A DNA stretch of 64,000 nucleotides from Pomphorhynchus laevis (GCA_012934845.2 WNNJ02003665.1:62001-126000), one strand, 5' to 3'. Numbered from the stretch's first letter, positions 11,391 through 22,961 are shown. Numbers and translations are program-made. The notes: generated by a model not told the origin, from the sequence alone.

Positions 11391-12326
11391 GTAAGTTAAA
11401 CTCATTTGAATGACTTTTATTTATTTGAGAATAAAGATATTTACATGTCGAGAACTCACGTATCTTAATTTCGCCGAGTTTAAAGAAAGTATATATGTGA
11501 GTATAGGTTTGTGATTTTGTAGTTTTGCATTTTAATTTAAATATTAATGTGCGTTTACTATTTTTGTATTAATCATTAATTTGAATCTCACCGCAGCGAC
11601 TACTTCTCTACATTCATTTAAGATAAAATATTATAAATTGGATAATAAAGGATATTATAAATTGTTAGTCAAAATAGTGACCATTACACAAAACCAAATA
11701 TTTTTATAACTTAAAAATCATTAAATTGATTTAAAGAATCTAAATTTAAAAATTAATTCTTAATTAATTCAGAATTATAATGACTATCCGTTGTAAAGTA
11801 TATTCGATGAAGCGTAAAACTATCGTAAATCTAAATATTCTGTAATATTCTTTTTACCTAAAATAGTAAAATGTCTCTACTTATAAACAAACTTTCAATA
11901 AAACGTAACAGGCATGTGAAATAAGCACAAGCGACTATAATCTTCATTTCAAATTTTTCAACAGTTTAACCAAATCAGACCGAGTAATTTGAAATTGGTT
12001 GTGCATTGGCTAGGCAAATGCAAATATCCGGGGGTTTATGTCTTGATTGTATAAAATCAAGAATAAATATATAAATTGTATAAAATCTTATATAATCATT
12101 TATTATTTATCTTTATTCATTATTTATCTCTTTTACGTATATATATTGATTACTGGTTATTAATGATTCTTTAAAATTTTAATGATTAATTGTGATTTTT
12201 TAATAATCAGTAATTTAGATATTCAATATGTTCAATATTTTTTTACATTTAGTACAGGTCATGTAAACTTTTATGTATCCTCGATGGAAGCGGAGATGTA
12301 CGCTTTAATATAAATTAATCGATTCT
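11391..12326 (+). other. AT-rich intron of gene A
   Basis: No element or exon supported. Several acceptor-like sites are present (for example 11594, 11770), but none is paired with a donor that preserves a phase-2 frame. Confidence 0.45.
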
Positions 12327-12548
12327 TTGCATTCTCATTTATTTAGTGAAATTGAAAGTACGCATTATGACGGGGATGATAAGAAGTATCAAGTGATCAG
12401 TAATATCAATTGTCATAATAAATCAAGCATCCACAAGAACGTAAACTTGTTTTGTTTCAAGACCTTACCTACTAACTTGCAAGGTAAATTAATGTTTTCT
12501 TGTTATCTTTTACAATATTCATTTATGGCAATGTGCTTATTTGAATAG
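12327..12548 (+). CDS. Possible larger exon of gene A or an unrelated small gene
   Basis: An open stretch behind an acceptor-like catttatttag (12333-12343). It encodes an acidic, then Cys-containing peptide (E-S-T-H-Y-D-G-D-D-K-K-Y-Q-V; later S-N-I-N-C-H-N) and ends at TAG 12546-12548. It has no similarity to retroelements and more balanced codon use than the surroundings. An AATAAA lies about 60 bp downstream. It could be a terminal exon, or an exon leaving at the donor-like caag|gtaaat near 12484. No family recognised; low certainty. Confidence 0.25.
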   Translation: MHSHLFSEIESTHYDGDDKKYQVISNINCHNKSSIHKNVNLFCFKTLPTNLQGKLMFSCYLLQYSFMAMCLFE

Positions 12549-12551
12549 AAT

Positions 12552-12601
12552 TGCTCAAAGTTATCACAGAGCAAAGTGCTCAAAGTTATCACAGAGCATA
12601 G
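12552..12601. repeat. 25-bp tandem duplication
   Basis: tgctcaaagttatcacagag plus five bases occurs twice in direct succession (12552-12576, 12577-12601), differing at one base near the end. A partial third start follows before AATAAA. Confidence 0.8.
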
Positions 12602-13468
12602 TGTGCTCAATAAAGTTTAAGGAGAGTTAATGAATATTCATTGAGTTTATACCTTTATTGCATTGCATCAATTTTAACACAAAAGAATTTATAATTTAAA
12701 AATTACAAATTAATTTAAAATTAATTTAAATAAATTTATTTTATTAAATTAATTTAAACACGAAAGAATTTATAATTTAAAAATTACAAATTAATTTTAA
12801 ATTAATTTTCGATACATTTATTTATTCAAAATTAAAATTATTTGACTGATAAGATTCGTAACCTAATGTCACGACTTGGCGTCTTCGACTTAGATAACTG
12901 TCGTTCTACATTCAAATTAAAATTTATAAAGAATTTAGAGTAGCTTTTCGTTTTACTGAAAAAAGCTTAGTAGACATCTGTTTTTGGTTTTTTTGCAACT
13001 TTTCTTATTAAAAGTGTTGTAACAAGAACAAGAACAACTTTATGGTTTAATATTTTGAATAGTGAACAATTCCCTGAAGTAACGTTTTACATAATGAACG
13101 AAATTTTATTATTAAATTAAATGGTTTTGAATCATTTGGTCTTACACATGTAAAAGTAAATAAATCGACATTAATTAATTTTTTTTATTTGAAAACGTAC
13201 TCAATGCAGTGTATATTGCGAATTGCGATAATTGAATCGATAATAATTTTAGCTGATCGAAATTCTTTAGAAATTGTCGTTCAAAAATTGCACCGTATTT
13301 GCTGCTCGCTAATTGTGAAAACAAAAAGTGCATAAGTTGGCTGAATAATACTTTTTTTAACAATTTAGAAAATACTTTAGACAAGAACATCACATATATT
13401 AGTTTAATTGATGATTCAAATGTGTTTATAACATTTATTTTTAACTGATCTATTCTTTTTACATTCAG
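12602..13468. other. AT-rich spacer with an ~80-bp imperfect duplication
   Basis: The phrase gaatttataatttaaaaattacaaatt occurs at about 12684 and again at about 12763, each followed by aattaa-rich sequence, giving an imperfect ~80-bp tandem pair. No exon recognised. Confidence 0.5.
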
Positions 13469-13546
13469 AGCTCAATTGTTAAGACCAAACAGCATCAATT
13501 GACTAGAATTGACTTCAATTAACAACTATTTGATGAAATAAATAAA
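13469..13546 (+). CDS. Candidate terminal exon of gene A with poly(A) signal
   Basis: A strong acceptor (ttctttttacattcag) opens a phase-2 frame of ten codons (A-Q-L-L-R-P-N-S-I-N) ending in TGA at 13500-13502. Overlapping AATAAA signals lie at 13537-13546. Acceptor, short tail, stop and poly(A) signal in this order are what a last exon should show, and no further module of this type is seen before gene B. Coordinates after the stop are the presumed 3' UTR. Confidence 0.4.
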
Positions 13547-13689
13547 CTGTCTTTGCCTTTTATTTGCCAATTTAACAAAATTTTTTAATGCTCACTAAAT
13601 TTTAAATTTTTTTGAATTTAAATTTCAAATGTTCACAAAAAATAAATTTCGATATTTTTATTAATTATTACAAAACGCTAATATTAAAG

Positions 13690-14575
13690 TTATTTATCTA
13701 GAATAAGAAATTATAAATAATAACTTGTCAGCCTAATAAATCAGATAACTAAAAACGTTTAAGTTCCAGTGCAAAATTGGGGGTGAAAACACAATTCTTT
13801 CTAGTGACATCAATATATTTCTCATTTTGGAGTACGACTATTTATTTGATCTGTAATCGTATGAGTAATAAAGTTTAAAATTTGTTTCATTTGCATCTTA
13901 CAATTTATGCGGGTAGTTTTTCAGTCAGGATTGTTGATATGGGTTTTAACATGAATAATTATAAATAAATTATAGTTTGACCAGATTTGATTTTGGGAAC
14001 AAAGAGATCAGATTACGTGTTTTATACTAAATATAAAATATATAAATTAAAAATAAAGATAGATAATAAATAATTATATATTGAATAAAAATTGAAATTT
14101 AAAATAAAAGTTAATTTTTATGAATTGATTAAACTTTCTTAAAAGTTAGAGGAAAAATTGTCGTATCAAGAATGCATAGTTTCAGTATTTCTGACACATT
14201 GTAAATTACCAGGAAAACAAAGTTCACATGTCAATAATAACTTGTCAGTAAAACAAATCCGATAACTGAGTTTACGTATTTTATACGAAATATAAATTGA
14301 AAATAAATAATAAATGATTATATAAGATTTTGTACAATTTATATTTATATCAAGTTAAAATTTTAAATTGAAATTTAAAAAGTCAATTTTTATGAATTTA
14401 CTAATAAATAACAGAATAAGGATTATAGGTCATCAAGAGCAACTGTTATGATATCAACTTTCGGGTTTATTTCTCAACCCAGCATTGCAGCGAAGCCAAA
14501 CACGTGCTAATGACGTATTTCCTTTGATGAAATTTGATTATCTAGTATACCTTACTCTAATACAAAGCATTTTGT
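13690..14575 (-). mobile_element. Two decayed 3' tails of PLE family 1, minus strand
   Basis: Read on the minus strand, 14575 to about 14230 matches the non-coding tail of the family: gctttgtattagag, aaatacgtcattagcacgt, the C-G-C-T-G-C-A-A-T-G-C-T-G-G-G block, then the AT-rich end with tcagttatcgg. A second weaker match occupies about 14150-13700. No coding part remains. Confidence 0.6.
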
Positions 14576-14956
14576 TTACTAACCAAGAAGTAAAATTAAC
14601 CGATGAGCAAAATGCTTATGCTATTGAAAAATGACAAAAAATAGATTAAAGAAACATTAAAAATCAGTCACTTCAAGATATGCTGCAAAATTCAGCATCC
14701 ATTTGCATATTATAGAACAGATAAACTAAATACGGTGAATCTGGAATTCGGTAAAACAATAGCAAATGACACAGGACACACCGCAACAAATTAGGTTGCA
14801 GGATCCTCAAATCATAGCGCTATCGATAAATCACTACCATTAGACTTTACAAATGTTGATTACAGGCATCGAACAAGTGCTGAAATATTTGATATACAAC
14901 CAGAAGATCCTGACAGTCAAAAAAGTTAAACATGGATTAATCCGCACACATACAAT

Positions 14957-15530
14957 TTGATTGCTGATAGTTTGGGAGTTAATGATTTGGACCAAATAAA
15001 CTTTACGGAAATTATTCAGAGATTGAATGGTTATTTTCATAAAGAATCCCACATTGTAATGGCTACATATGGTTTTAGTAAATTGGTCAAGAATCTTGGT
15101 GAAACATACAAGGACGTCATCGCACGTTTAAGAAAGCAGTCAAAATAATGTCATTTCTTTAATGATAAAATAACTAACGAAGAGGAAGCAACAAATGATC
15201 GAATTAGGGATGCAGTCACTTCCAACATTCAATCAGAATCATTGCGATTACAAATCTTGCAGATGAAAATCCTGATTGACAGGATGTTTTGAATATGGTT
15301 AATATGCATGACTGTGCAGAGAATGCGGCAAAGTGTATTCAAACACCCACCAGTCAGAATCTATAAATCGATAGTGTGAAAAATGTTTATCGAACTCAGC
15401 AGAAACGAAACTTCAGGACAATGAAATTTCAAAAGTGTGGTTTATCCGAACATACTTATAATTCAACTTGTTCTTCAAAAAAATCGATGCTTTCAATGTC
15501 AAAAGCTAGGACACTTCGTTCGCTGTTATT
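14957..15530 (+). pseudogene. Gypsy gag with CCHC zinc knuckle
   Basis: The gag-like segment 14957-15148 includes I-I-Q-R-L-N-G-Y-F and L-G-E-T-Y-K-D-V-I-A-R-L, the usual capsid-region pattern (…GET…F…L). After a frameshift, 15488-15529 reads C-F-Q-C-Q-K-L-G-H-F-V-R-C, an exact C-x2-C-x4-H-x4-C knuckle that would bind element RNA. Broken by several stops. Confidence 0.7.
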
Positions 15531-15649
15531 GATCTAACATACGTTCACGAATTAATTACATACAATACGAAGATCAACTGTTCGCATACGTTGATGACGG
15601 TAATCATATTGTCAATAATACAAATTCAATAAAAGGTATAAACATGCAA

Positions 15650-16075
15650 GCAACGATCGACATACTTGTCAATAAAAGGCGTTTCGATTTGAGTTTGACG
15701 CAGGGGCATCGATGTCAATAATACCACAGTCAATATGGATGCAAATAGGGAGGCCGGTATTGCGAATATGTAACGGATTACGAACATATGAAGGTATTGT
15801 GTTAAACCAAGGTGGGTGTATGTGACGTTACAGTTGAGTACATGGAACATAATCTTGTTTTACCAGTAACCATCGTAGTACACAAGTATACGCGAACATT
15901 GTTTGGAATTCCATGGATTTTAGCTATAAACTTCAACATACTGCCTGGTGTGTCATTTTGTCAAAGAAAGCTGAGTGCACTGTCAACAACTCAACACACT
16001 CGGCACGAAAACCTTAAATTATCCTATGTGTTGGGTTATCTAATGTGCTGGGGTACTTTAAATTTACGAAGTTGA
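15650..16075 (+). pseudogene. Gypsy aspartic protease
   Basis: At 15691 the frame reads E-F-D-A-G-A-S-M-S-I-I-P, the active-site D-A-G-A of retroviral-type proteases, followed by a stop around 15822. The following open frame (from 15812) continues the protease fold with L-V-L-P-V-T-I-V and L-F-G-I-P-W-I-L (normally …LLGRDWL). Split by one frameshift; the C-terminal 30 codons of the second frame are not recognisable. Confidence 0.65.
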
Positions 16076-16079
16076 CATT

Positions 16080-16854
16080 CGGAATTGTATTAGATCTTGC
16101 TATTTTCCAGAAATATATAGATAATCTACTTCGAGTGATTAATGGAGTAGCTGCTTACTTAGATGACATACTCATTACGGGTAATGATGAACAAGAACAT
16201 TTCAGGAATTGAGGAAACGTTCTAAGTAGACTTCAACATCCTGCGGGTAAAGTACAGGGTCCTAAATGTGTCTTCTTCAAAGATCGAATAAATTTTCTGG
16301 GACATATTATGCAAAGGATAAATTCAACCCGATAAAAACGACTTCATGCTATCAGAAAAATGCCTAGTCCAACATGTCGAAAACAACTACCATCATTTCT
16401 GGGTATGGTCAACTATGTGTAACGAATTATTCCACACTTACAAAGCATAAGTTACCTTCTTTATCAATTGACAAGCTTAAAACACAAATGGTATTGGAAT
16501 GGAGACTTTAACAGGCACTTCCAGAATGTGAAGAACCCACTACTATAATGGAGATCAAGTGTACCATATGACTTAAATAAACCATTATTTGGTATGGTCG
16601 ATGCTAGTGAGTACGGTTTAGGGGCTGTACTGGCTTATAAGAAATTGTCAGGAGAGTTACTACTAATTCAATTTGTATCACGACTCCTCACAAAGCCAGA
16701 ACGGAATTACGCCACCATAGATCAGGAGGCCTTAGTTGTGGTATACGCCATTAAGCGATTTCACGAGTTCTTATGTAGACGGAATTTCTCAATTATATGT
16801 GATCACAAGCCGCTCATGTTCATATTTGGAAAAAACGATAAATATCAAAAATGA
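16080..16854 (+). pseudogene. Gypsy reverse transcriptase (palm) and RNase H start
   Basis: A-Y-L-D-D-I-L-I-T-G at about 16153-16182 is the catalytic Y-x-D-D box. F-L-G-H-I and F-L-G-M-V-N-Y follow in broken frames. The open frame 16594-16854 is RNase H: V-D-A-S-E-Y-G-L-G-A-V-L with the first catalytic Asp, then E-R-N-Y-A-T-I-D-Q-E-A-L and C-D-H-K-P-L. The palm is preceded directly by protease debris, showing the deletion of the fingers. Confidence 0.75.
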
Positions 16855-16989
16855 CAAATGGTCAACTTGTACGATGGGCAGTGTTGCTTAGTCAATAAAA
16901 CTACAAGATAAAGTATATTGCGGGAACACAAAACTCTTATGCCGATATCCTTTCAAGTTTTCCCGTTTACGATCTAGAATATCCAAGTA

Positions 16990-17952
16990 ATGAACCAGAC
17001 CAATAGGTTAAACATTCGTACAGAGGCGTTGAACGAATCTCATATTAATTTGGATTCACTACAAAAAGAAACACGAAATGATAATTTGCTATCAAAAATT
17101 TTTCGTTATCTACGATATGGATGGCTATCCAATGAAATCAAGGAAATAATGTCATTCAAAAATCGAAAATCTGAATTGCATCCAGTAGATTCAATATTAA
17201 TGTGGTTGGATAGGATTTTAATCCCAGAGAGTTTGAGTTTAGAGGTAATACAAAGACTGTACTCAGGTCACGCAGGTGAGAGAGCTTCAAAAATTTTTTG
17301 TAGGCATTACGTCTTGTATCCCGGTATTGATGCTGAGGTCGAACTATCAGTTAAAAGATGTAATGCATGTCAAAAACATCGGATATGACATATACATGCA
17401 CAACCATTGTATATGTAGGACGTACATACCAAACCTTGGCAAAGATTACACATAGATATTGCAAACCCTTGTGAAGGATCATACTGGTTAGTATTAGTTG
17501 ATGCGGGCACGAAGTGATCAGAAGTGTGACCCCTATTAAAAGCTACCAGTAATGCTATAATTGACCGTTTGTCAGAAATGTTTGCGCGTTTTGGAATTCC
17601 TAAAAAGATTGTAAATTATAACGGACCCCAATTCGTTCATATAAATTTATACAGTATTGCAAAAATAACGGCATTTAACATGTCAAAACGACACCTTATA
17701 ACCCCACAATGTAATGGATTAGCTGATCGATTTATCCGCACCTTCAAGAAAAGATGCTTAAGTCACGACGGATCATTAGAAAAAAGAAGAATACACCCAT
17801 TTTTGCTCACATCCAGAAATACGCCACATTCGACAACCGGGAAAGAGCCTTCGAGAATGATAACGGGGCGCCGTCTATCAGTACTTTTCGATCGAATACG
17901 TGAACAATTAAAAGAAATAACAAAAGATAAGACAAATACAGAAACAAAATAA
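16990..17952 (+). pseudogene. Gypsy integrase, catalytic triad mutated
   Basis: The zinc-binding domain is at about 17270-17385: H-A-G-E-R-A…R-H-Y…C-N-A-C-Q-K-H (HHCC). The core starts with L-H-I-D-I-A (first catalytic Asp). The second Asp position, normally D-N-G-P-Q-F, reads Y-N-G-P-Q-F. The catalytic Glu region reads A-D-R-F instead of A-E-R-F. Two of three catalytic residues are therefore lost, besides the stops between 17386 and 17569. The last open part is 17569-17952. Confidence 0.75.
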
Positions 17953-18689
17953 GGACACCAAAGCATAATATCGTGTATTTGTACCCGGCCAGAAAGTTTG
18001 GACACGTAGCGCTGGTGAAAATAAAGATTGGACTGGCACTACAATTATGAATTGGACATGATAAGAATCATACCGTGTAAGTGATAGTAACTCGATCCGA
18101 AATCACGAAAATATGATTAGGACAGGAGAAAGCTATTCGGATGATCTACTAACAACGTAAACACCGAACAAATCATATGAAGACAAAAGTAAGGTCGAAA
18201 TCATAACACCGGACACGAAGTAAGAGACAGATCCTACCGACAACAAACATACGGAAAATTCGAGATATTACAAAGAACCCAGCGATAATAAAATAACTGA
18301 TGATAATCACTCTAAATCTAATATGATCACGATGAGAACAGTAAATAATGACACGAAGGAATCACAAAGGTACTATCTGCGGAATCAACCGAGGGTCGAT
18401 TATAGACGTTTCTTTAGGAGGGAGAAGATGTTAGGACTAAGCTGTTGCATTTGTGTGTAGTGTTTAACCTTACACATTAAAATGCCGAGTCGCTGCATAG
18501 TTTGCAACAGTTCAACGGTGCCTTTGATGTCTGGGATTCGCAGTGCAATCGTACACAAAAAGCGACAGTGTCTATAAACGTTTAATAGTTTTTCGTTGTA
18601 CGTTCTTTTAAAAACGAGCTTCATACATGTCTGTTACAGTGCGCCCGTCAGATGCTGTTAGATTGCACGTGCTAAATTTAGTCTGATTT

Positions 18690-19245
18690 TACAAAATTAA
18701 AATGCGACACTGAAAAAGTTACTTAAATAATCACAACTCTGCAAATGTAACATGTAAACCATAAGATCATAATAATACGTAAATACTAAGCATTTTAATT
18801 TTAGATTTATTAAATGTAACAGAGAAAATTGTATAGTTTGTGATGTTATAAATAATAATTGTATTGTAGGTAATACGACAAACAAATGTCTTTCATTAAA
18901 TATTAATAATAATTGTAACTGCAATACCGCAGTTGTAGTGTATCTAATACAGTGTACATGTGGATTGCAATATATAGGAAAATCAAATGTTAAAAACTGG
19001 TTTAGGCAAAACATATATAATATACAGCATAATAGTCAAACTATATTTCATAAACATATGAGATTAATAGGACATGATATTAAACACCTTTAAGTTATTT
19101 ATTTTAGAATATGTTATTGAAGAAATTAAGTCAATATTAAATCATAAACTATTAAAAGAGAAGAGATGTTGATTAAAACGCTTAATTCCATGTAATTATA
19201 TGGATTGAATGACCCGGTGTAAGGAATTAGATACTTGTAAAAAGA
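18690..19245 (+). mobile_element. PLE GIY-YIG endonuclease fragment (copy 1)
   Basis: A broken + strand frame from about 18790 reads C-N-R-E-N-C-I-V-C-D (the CX-C linker found between RT and endonuclease in PLEs). It continues with V-V-V-Y-L-I-Q-C-T-C-G-L-Q-Y-I-G-K-S, a clear GIY-YIG signature, then F-H-K-H-M-R-L-I-G-H-D. The nuclease makes the nick used for target-primed copying. Stops follow from 19090; the RT is absent here. Confidence 0.75.
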
Positions 19246-19299
19246 ATTCATTTTATAGCACGTCTTTCTTCTTCCTGTCCATCGTTAGAAGTTCGGAAT

Positions 19300-19560
19300 A
19301 CTGCATAATAGTCAAACTATTTTCATAAACATATGAGATTAATAGTACATTATATCGGATATTGTAAATTAATTATTTTAGAACATATTGTTGAAGAAAG
19401 TAAGTCAATTTCAAATCAAAAATTATTATATATAGAAGATTTTTGGATTGAAACGCTTAATTCCATGTATCTATTAAAATTAAATGACGTGGTACAAGGA
19501 ATTGGCAGAATTGGTAAAGTAATTAATAAACAGCATGTTATAATAATCCAGTAAAACGCA
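19300..19560 (+). mobile_element. PLE GIY-YIG endonuclease fragment (copy 2)
   Basis: 19333-19554 is open and repeats the end of copy 1 (M-R-L-I-V-H-Y-I-G). It continues I-I-L-E-H-I-V-E-E… L-L-Y-I-E-D-F-W-I-E-T-L-N-S-M…L-N-D-V, the C-terminal pattern of PLE endonucleases (L-E-x-x-W-I-x-x-L…G-L-N-D). It is adjacent to copy 1 in the same orientation, so it is a tandem or nested insertion. Confidence 0.65.
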
Positions 19561-19935
19561 AGCCAATAACTCATGGCGATAAAAGGAATATAAAAAATAG
19601 AGTAAAAATATTATATAAGATATGCCTATATATGAACAATTACAAATATTAAATCAACATTTACGAGATAATAAGCTAAAAGATCTTTAAGCAAATATTA
19701 CAAGATTTTTCTGAAGATATCATGTGTTTAATGAATTGAAAATAAATTAAAGAATTTGATAAATTAAGTTGTATAATATACAGTTATTGTAATAGAAATA
19801 CTATCATCGGACAATAAATGTTAATACTAAGTAGAACCAATATACATTAACAATATACTTCATTAATATATGTGTAGATAACATAAATATAGAGAGACTT
19901 AAATAATACAAAAAGTAAAGAAATAATAGAAAACA
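19561..19935. other. AT-rich debris after the PLE pieces
   Basis: Untranslated or decayed sequence; no further motif recognised. Confidence 0.4.
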
Positions 19936-19990
19936 AACACAGCCTAACGCTGGGCCGTTTCATTATTGTTTAGACTCATCAGTACCAGAT
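19936..19990 (-). ncRNA. Decayed hammerhead ribozyme core
   Basis: On the minus strand: CTGATGA (19982-19976), a short weak stem II, GAAA, then a six-pair stem III (ACGGCC with GGCTGT, one G-U) around the loop CAGCGTTA. The cleavage triplet would be GTG where an active hammerhead has GTC or another NUH, and stem II and stem I are mismatched. I therefore read it as an inactivated relic. Hammerheads are known companions of PLEs, and PLE fragments lie on both sides. Confidence 0.5.
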
Positions 19991-20169
19991 ATTTCTACTG
20001 CTTGATGCAGAGAGGACCTGTAGACTGCTGCATAAACTAACAATGACTTATCAGTGGGATACGAATACCACACTGGGAGTGCACACTGGCTGGTCCTGTG
20101 ATAACTACAAGGAATTCCATTCAGTGTGGGTTTAAAAATACGACTAAAAGCGCAATAACTGCGCACGTA

Positions 20170-20830
20170 GTGAGATAATGACCATCTCAATGCGTTCGTC
20201 TCGGATTCAGGTGTCAATGTCAATCCTGATTCTGGAAAAGGTTTTTCCTGATGTGGAGGATTTCAAGTATCTTGGGATATTGTTATGGAAGGACGGCTGG
20301 AAGCGTTTTTTGTACAAGTTTGTAGTGGTGAAGCGGGAGTTAAGTCATCGGGCAAACCATTCAGTTTACCACTCAACCTTCGTTCCTATCATAACATATG
20401 GTCATGCGCTTTGAATTATCACCAAAAGGTTAATATCTCTGATACAAGCGACAGAAATTAGGTTCCTTCGCGGTGTACCGGTCTTAGCCTTATAGATAAG
20501 ATTTCAAATTCGGTCATCTGGAAAAAACTCGTAGTAAAGTTGCTGATAATTCATAGCGGCAACTATGAAGTGTTGAAAAGACTAGGCACGTTTTTAGGAT
20601 GTCTAATGATCGCCTTTAGGTTTTCCAGGCAGGATTCTCTGCAAAGAGCCCCTTATCTAGACTTCGATATCGGTGTAGAAAGTAAATATCGAAACTGGAT
20701 GAAGACTGTATTGGGCTACCTAAAAGAGAATTCTGGTCTGCGCTCAGGATTGCGATGTCTGGATCAGTTTGGTTGGAGCACTGCATCCAGGACCCGAAAC
20801 TACGACTGTGGTTTAAATCCGTTTGTTTAA
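20170..20830 (+). mobile_element. RTE-like non-LTR fragment, RT C-terminal region
   Basis: Frames at 20178-20414 and 20540-20830 read V-E-D-F-K-Y-L-G-I-L-L and F-V-V-V-K-R-E-L-S-H-R-A…Y-H-S-T-F-V-P-I-I-T-Y-G-H. They match the minus-strand element at 54.2 kb closely (V-E-D-F-K-Y-L-G-L-L-F; Y-V-V-I-K-R-K-L-S-L-R-A; F-I-P-I-L-S-Y-G-H). The same family is thus present twice. 5' truncated and broken by stops between the two frames. Confidence 0.7.
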
Positions 20831-20884
20831 ATTTGTTATTAACTGAATGATACTTTTAGTAAATTAATTCCTCGAATCAGGTTA

Positions 20885-21775
20885 CGATAATACCAATATT
20901 AATGATAAAAAAGATATATTTCTAGATATGAACATTAAATTAGCCTCAACTTAAACTATTAATTTATATAGTAAAGAAGACATATTTAAATTTACAAGAA
21001 ACATATTTTTGCATGAGCATTTATGCATACCATATAATATTAAATCTGATGCATAAAATAAAAAAAAATTAATTTTTGCCATAATATGTAGTAATATTGG
21101 CTTTATTCAAAATCATTTAAACAATTTAATAGAGACATATTTTAAAATAGGTTAATTAGTCCTAGTTGCAATGTTGGGTCGAGTAATAGGAGTTAAAACC
21201 TGATGACATAGCAGTTTCTCATGATGCCCTCTTATAATTATTCTGATACAACGTCTGTTATTTATTATTCAATTCTTTAAAATTGACTTTTATTTAAATT
21301 TCAGTTTTCAATTTTAACTTTGTATAAATTATATAAAATCCTGTACAACAATCATTTATTATTTAATTATTTAATTATTTGAATTTGATTTTGCATTATT
21401 TTATTATTTAATTAGAAATAAAAATCATTTTTATGAATAAACTACTCAGTAATATACGACGTATCCGAAACAATCTATCGTTTAAATATAATTATTAATT
21501 AATTAAAATATAATTTTAACATAATTATAATAATAATTATTCTGATACATCGTCTGCTATTTATTATTCAATTCCCAAAAATTGACTTTCATTTTAATTT
21601 CAATTTTAAATTTTAAGTTGATATAAATTATATAAAGTATTGTATAACAATCATTCGTTATTTATTATTATTTTATTATTTAATTATTTGAATTTTATTT
21701 TGCATTATTTAAAATTTTAAAATAATGTAAAATACGTAGACTCAGTTATTTGATCTGATCCGTATTCTTAATAAA
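20885..21775 (+). mobile_element. PLE family 1 fragment with tandem tails
   Basis: Starts with ccaatattaatgataaaaaag, aligned to the N-I-N-D-K-E-G region of the RT, runs to the H-E-H region, then shows the tail (tgcaatgttgggtcgag…acctgatgacatagcag) near 21170-21240. Two AT-rich copies of the tail's end follow (attgactttyatttwaatttcag…gcattatt) at about 21280-21420 and 21580-21760. Confidence 0.65.
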
Positions 21776-21779
21776 TCAT

Positions 21780-22900
21780 ATATAAATGATAAAAATGTAT
21801 GTATCTAGAAATGAGAATGTAATGCCCATTAATGAAAACTATTATTTACATTGTAAAGATTACATATTTAAATTTAATAGAAAATTAGTTTAGAATCAAA
21901 TTAGTTTATAAAGTAACAATATATTATTAACATATTTAAACTCTAAAGAGGAAATTTTCATGGCTAGATAATAAATAACAAACTTTGTATTACAATAAGA
22001 TATTTGATCATCAAATTTCATTACAGGAAATACATAAATAGCATGTATATAGCCGTGCTGCTGTGCTGAACCGAGAAATATGGGCTGAATTCTGTCAACA
22101 GCAAATCTATCTAATAACTTTAATTCCTTTTCGGATACATCGTAAATTATTCCGCTGTTAATTCGTGAATATTAAACTTTATTTTTAACTTTGATTTTAT
22201 TTTTGAATTTTACATAAATTAAATTATACATATTCTTATATAATTTTGTATTCTTTAAATTTTTTTATTCTTCAATTTTGATTATTTTTTAATTTATATT
22301 TATTACTAATCATTTAAGTCAGACGCGCTGGCATTTGCTAGTGCTTTTGATAATGATTCTATCTTGTGAAACATTAGTGCTGCTTTTGCAATCCATGAAA
22401 TTTCTAGAGTTTTTCTAGTACATCATACAATGAATCGTGAGCTGTTTGATCCAGCTCCAATAATTATATATCATAAAATATTAAATATATTACACTTCAT
22501 ATTGAAATTTTAAAAGGTGCTTATGTTATTATATTTTGTTTATTTTAAAAATCATTTCAACAATTTGATAGATACATATTTGAATCACAAACAAAATTGT
22601 AAAGTTTACAAATCAAAAATATATTATTAATAATTTAAAATTCTAAAGAGGAAATTTGTATACCAGTAATAAATAATTAGCAAGCATTTGGCCTCGCTGC
22701 TATGTTGGGTAGAGGAACATGGGCCGAATTCTGATAACATATTATTTCTTCTAGATGGCTTTTATTTCTTTTTTGTTTCATCGTATATTATTCAAAATTA
22801 TTATTCGATTATTATTTATTTTTCATTTATTAATTATCATTATTTTTTATTAATTTATATAAAAAATAGAAGAACTCAGATCGCTGTTTAGAATAATTTT
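21780..22900 (+). mobile_element. Further decayed PLE family 1 tails
   Basis: Pieces of the RT end (21780-21900) and two tails: 22000-22110 (catgtatatagccgtgctgctgtgctgaaccgag) and 22650-22770 (cattTGGCCTCGCTGCTATGTTGGGTAG…). They are separated by AT-rich DNA and one arm of the foldback element. No coding capacity. Confidence 0.55.
22445..22468. repeat. Single arm of the 9.4-kb foldback element
   Basis: TTTGATCCAGCTCCAATAAT… repeats the terminal arm of the element at 9441-9582, including the part that differs between its two arms. The rest of the element is absent. It may be a solo end left by deletion. Confidence 0.55.
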
Positions 22901-22961
22901 AATTAAAATGGATTTAATTTGTAACCATGACAATTTGACGTTTATTGAAAGGACATGATTA

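Larger units (their letters stand above)
14640..18420 (+). mobile_element. Decayed Ty3/Gypsy LTR retrotransposon
   Basis: In order on the + strand: gag, a CCHC zinc knuckle, aspartic protease, the second half of RT, RNase H, the integrase zinc domain and the integrase core. This PR-RT-RH-IN order is Gypsy-type. Many frameshifts are present, and the RT fingers (normally several hundred bp between protease and Y-L-D-D) are missing, so an internal deletion occurred near 15960-16080. I could not find matching LTRs, so the ends are estimates. It lies between genes A and B. Confidence 0.85.

Noticed and set aside
12244-12262. Possible 10-nt micro-exon between atttag and gtaaac
   Set aside because: Length is not a multiple of three and would break the common phase; too short to support.
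14640-18420. Functional endogenous retrovirus-like element
   Set aside because: RT fingers deleted, two of three integrase catalytic residues changed, many stops, and no LTR pair found; no envelope-type frame seen.
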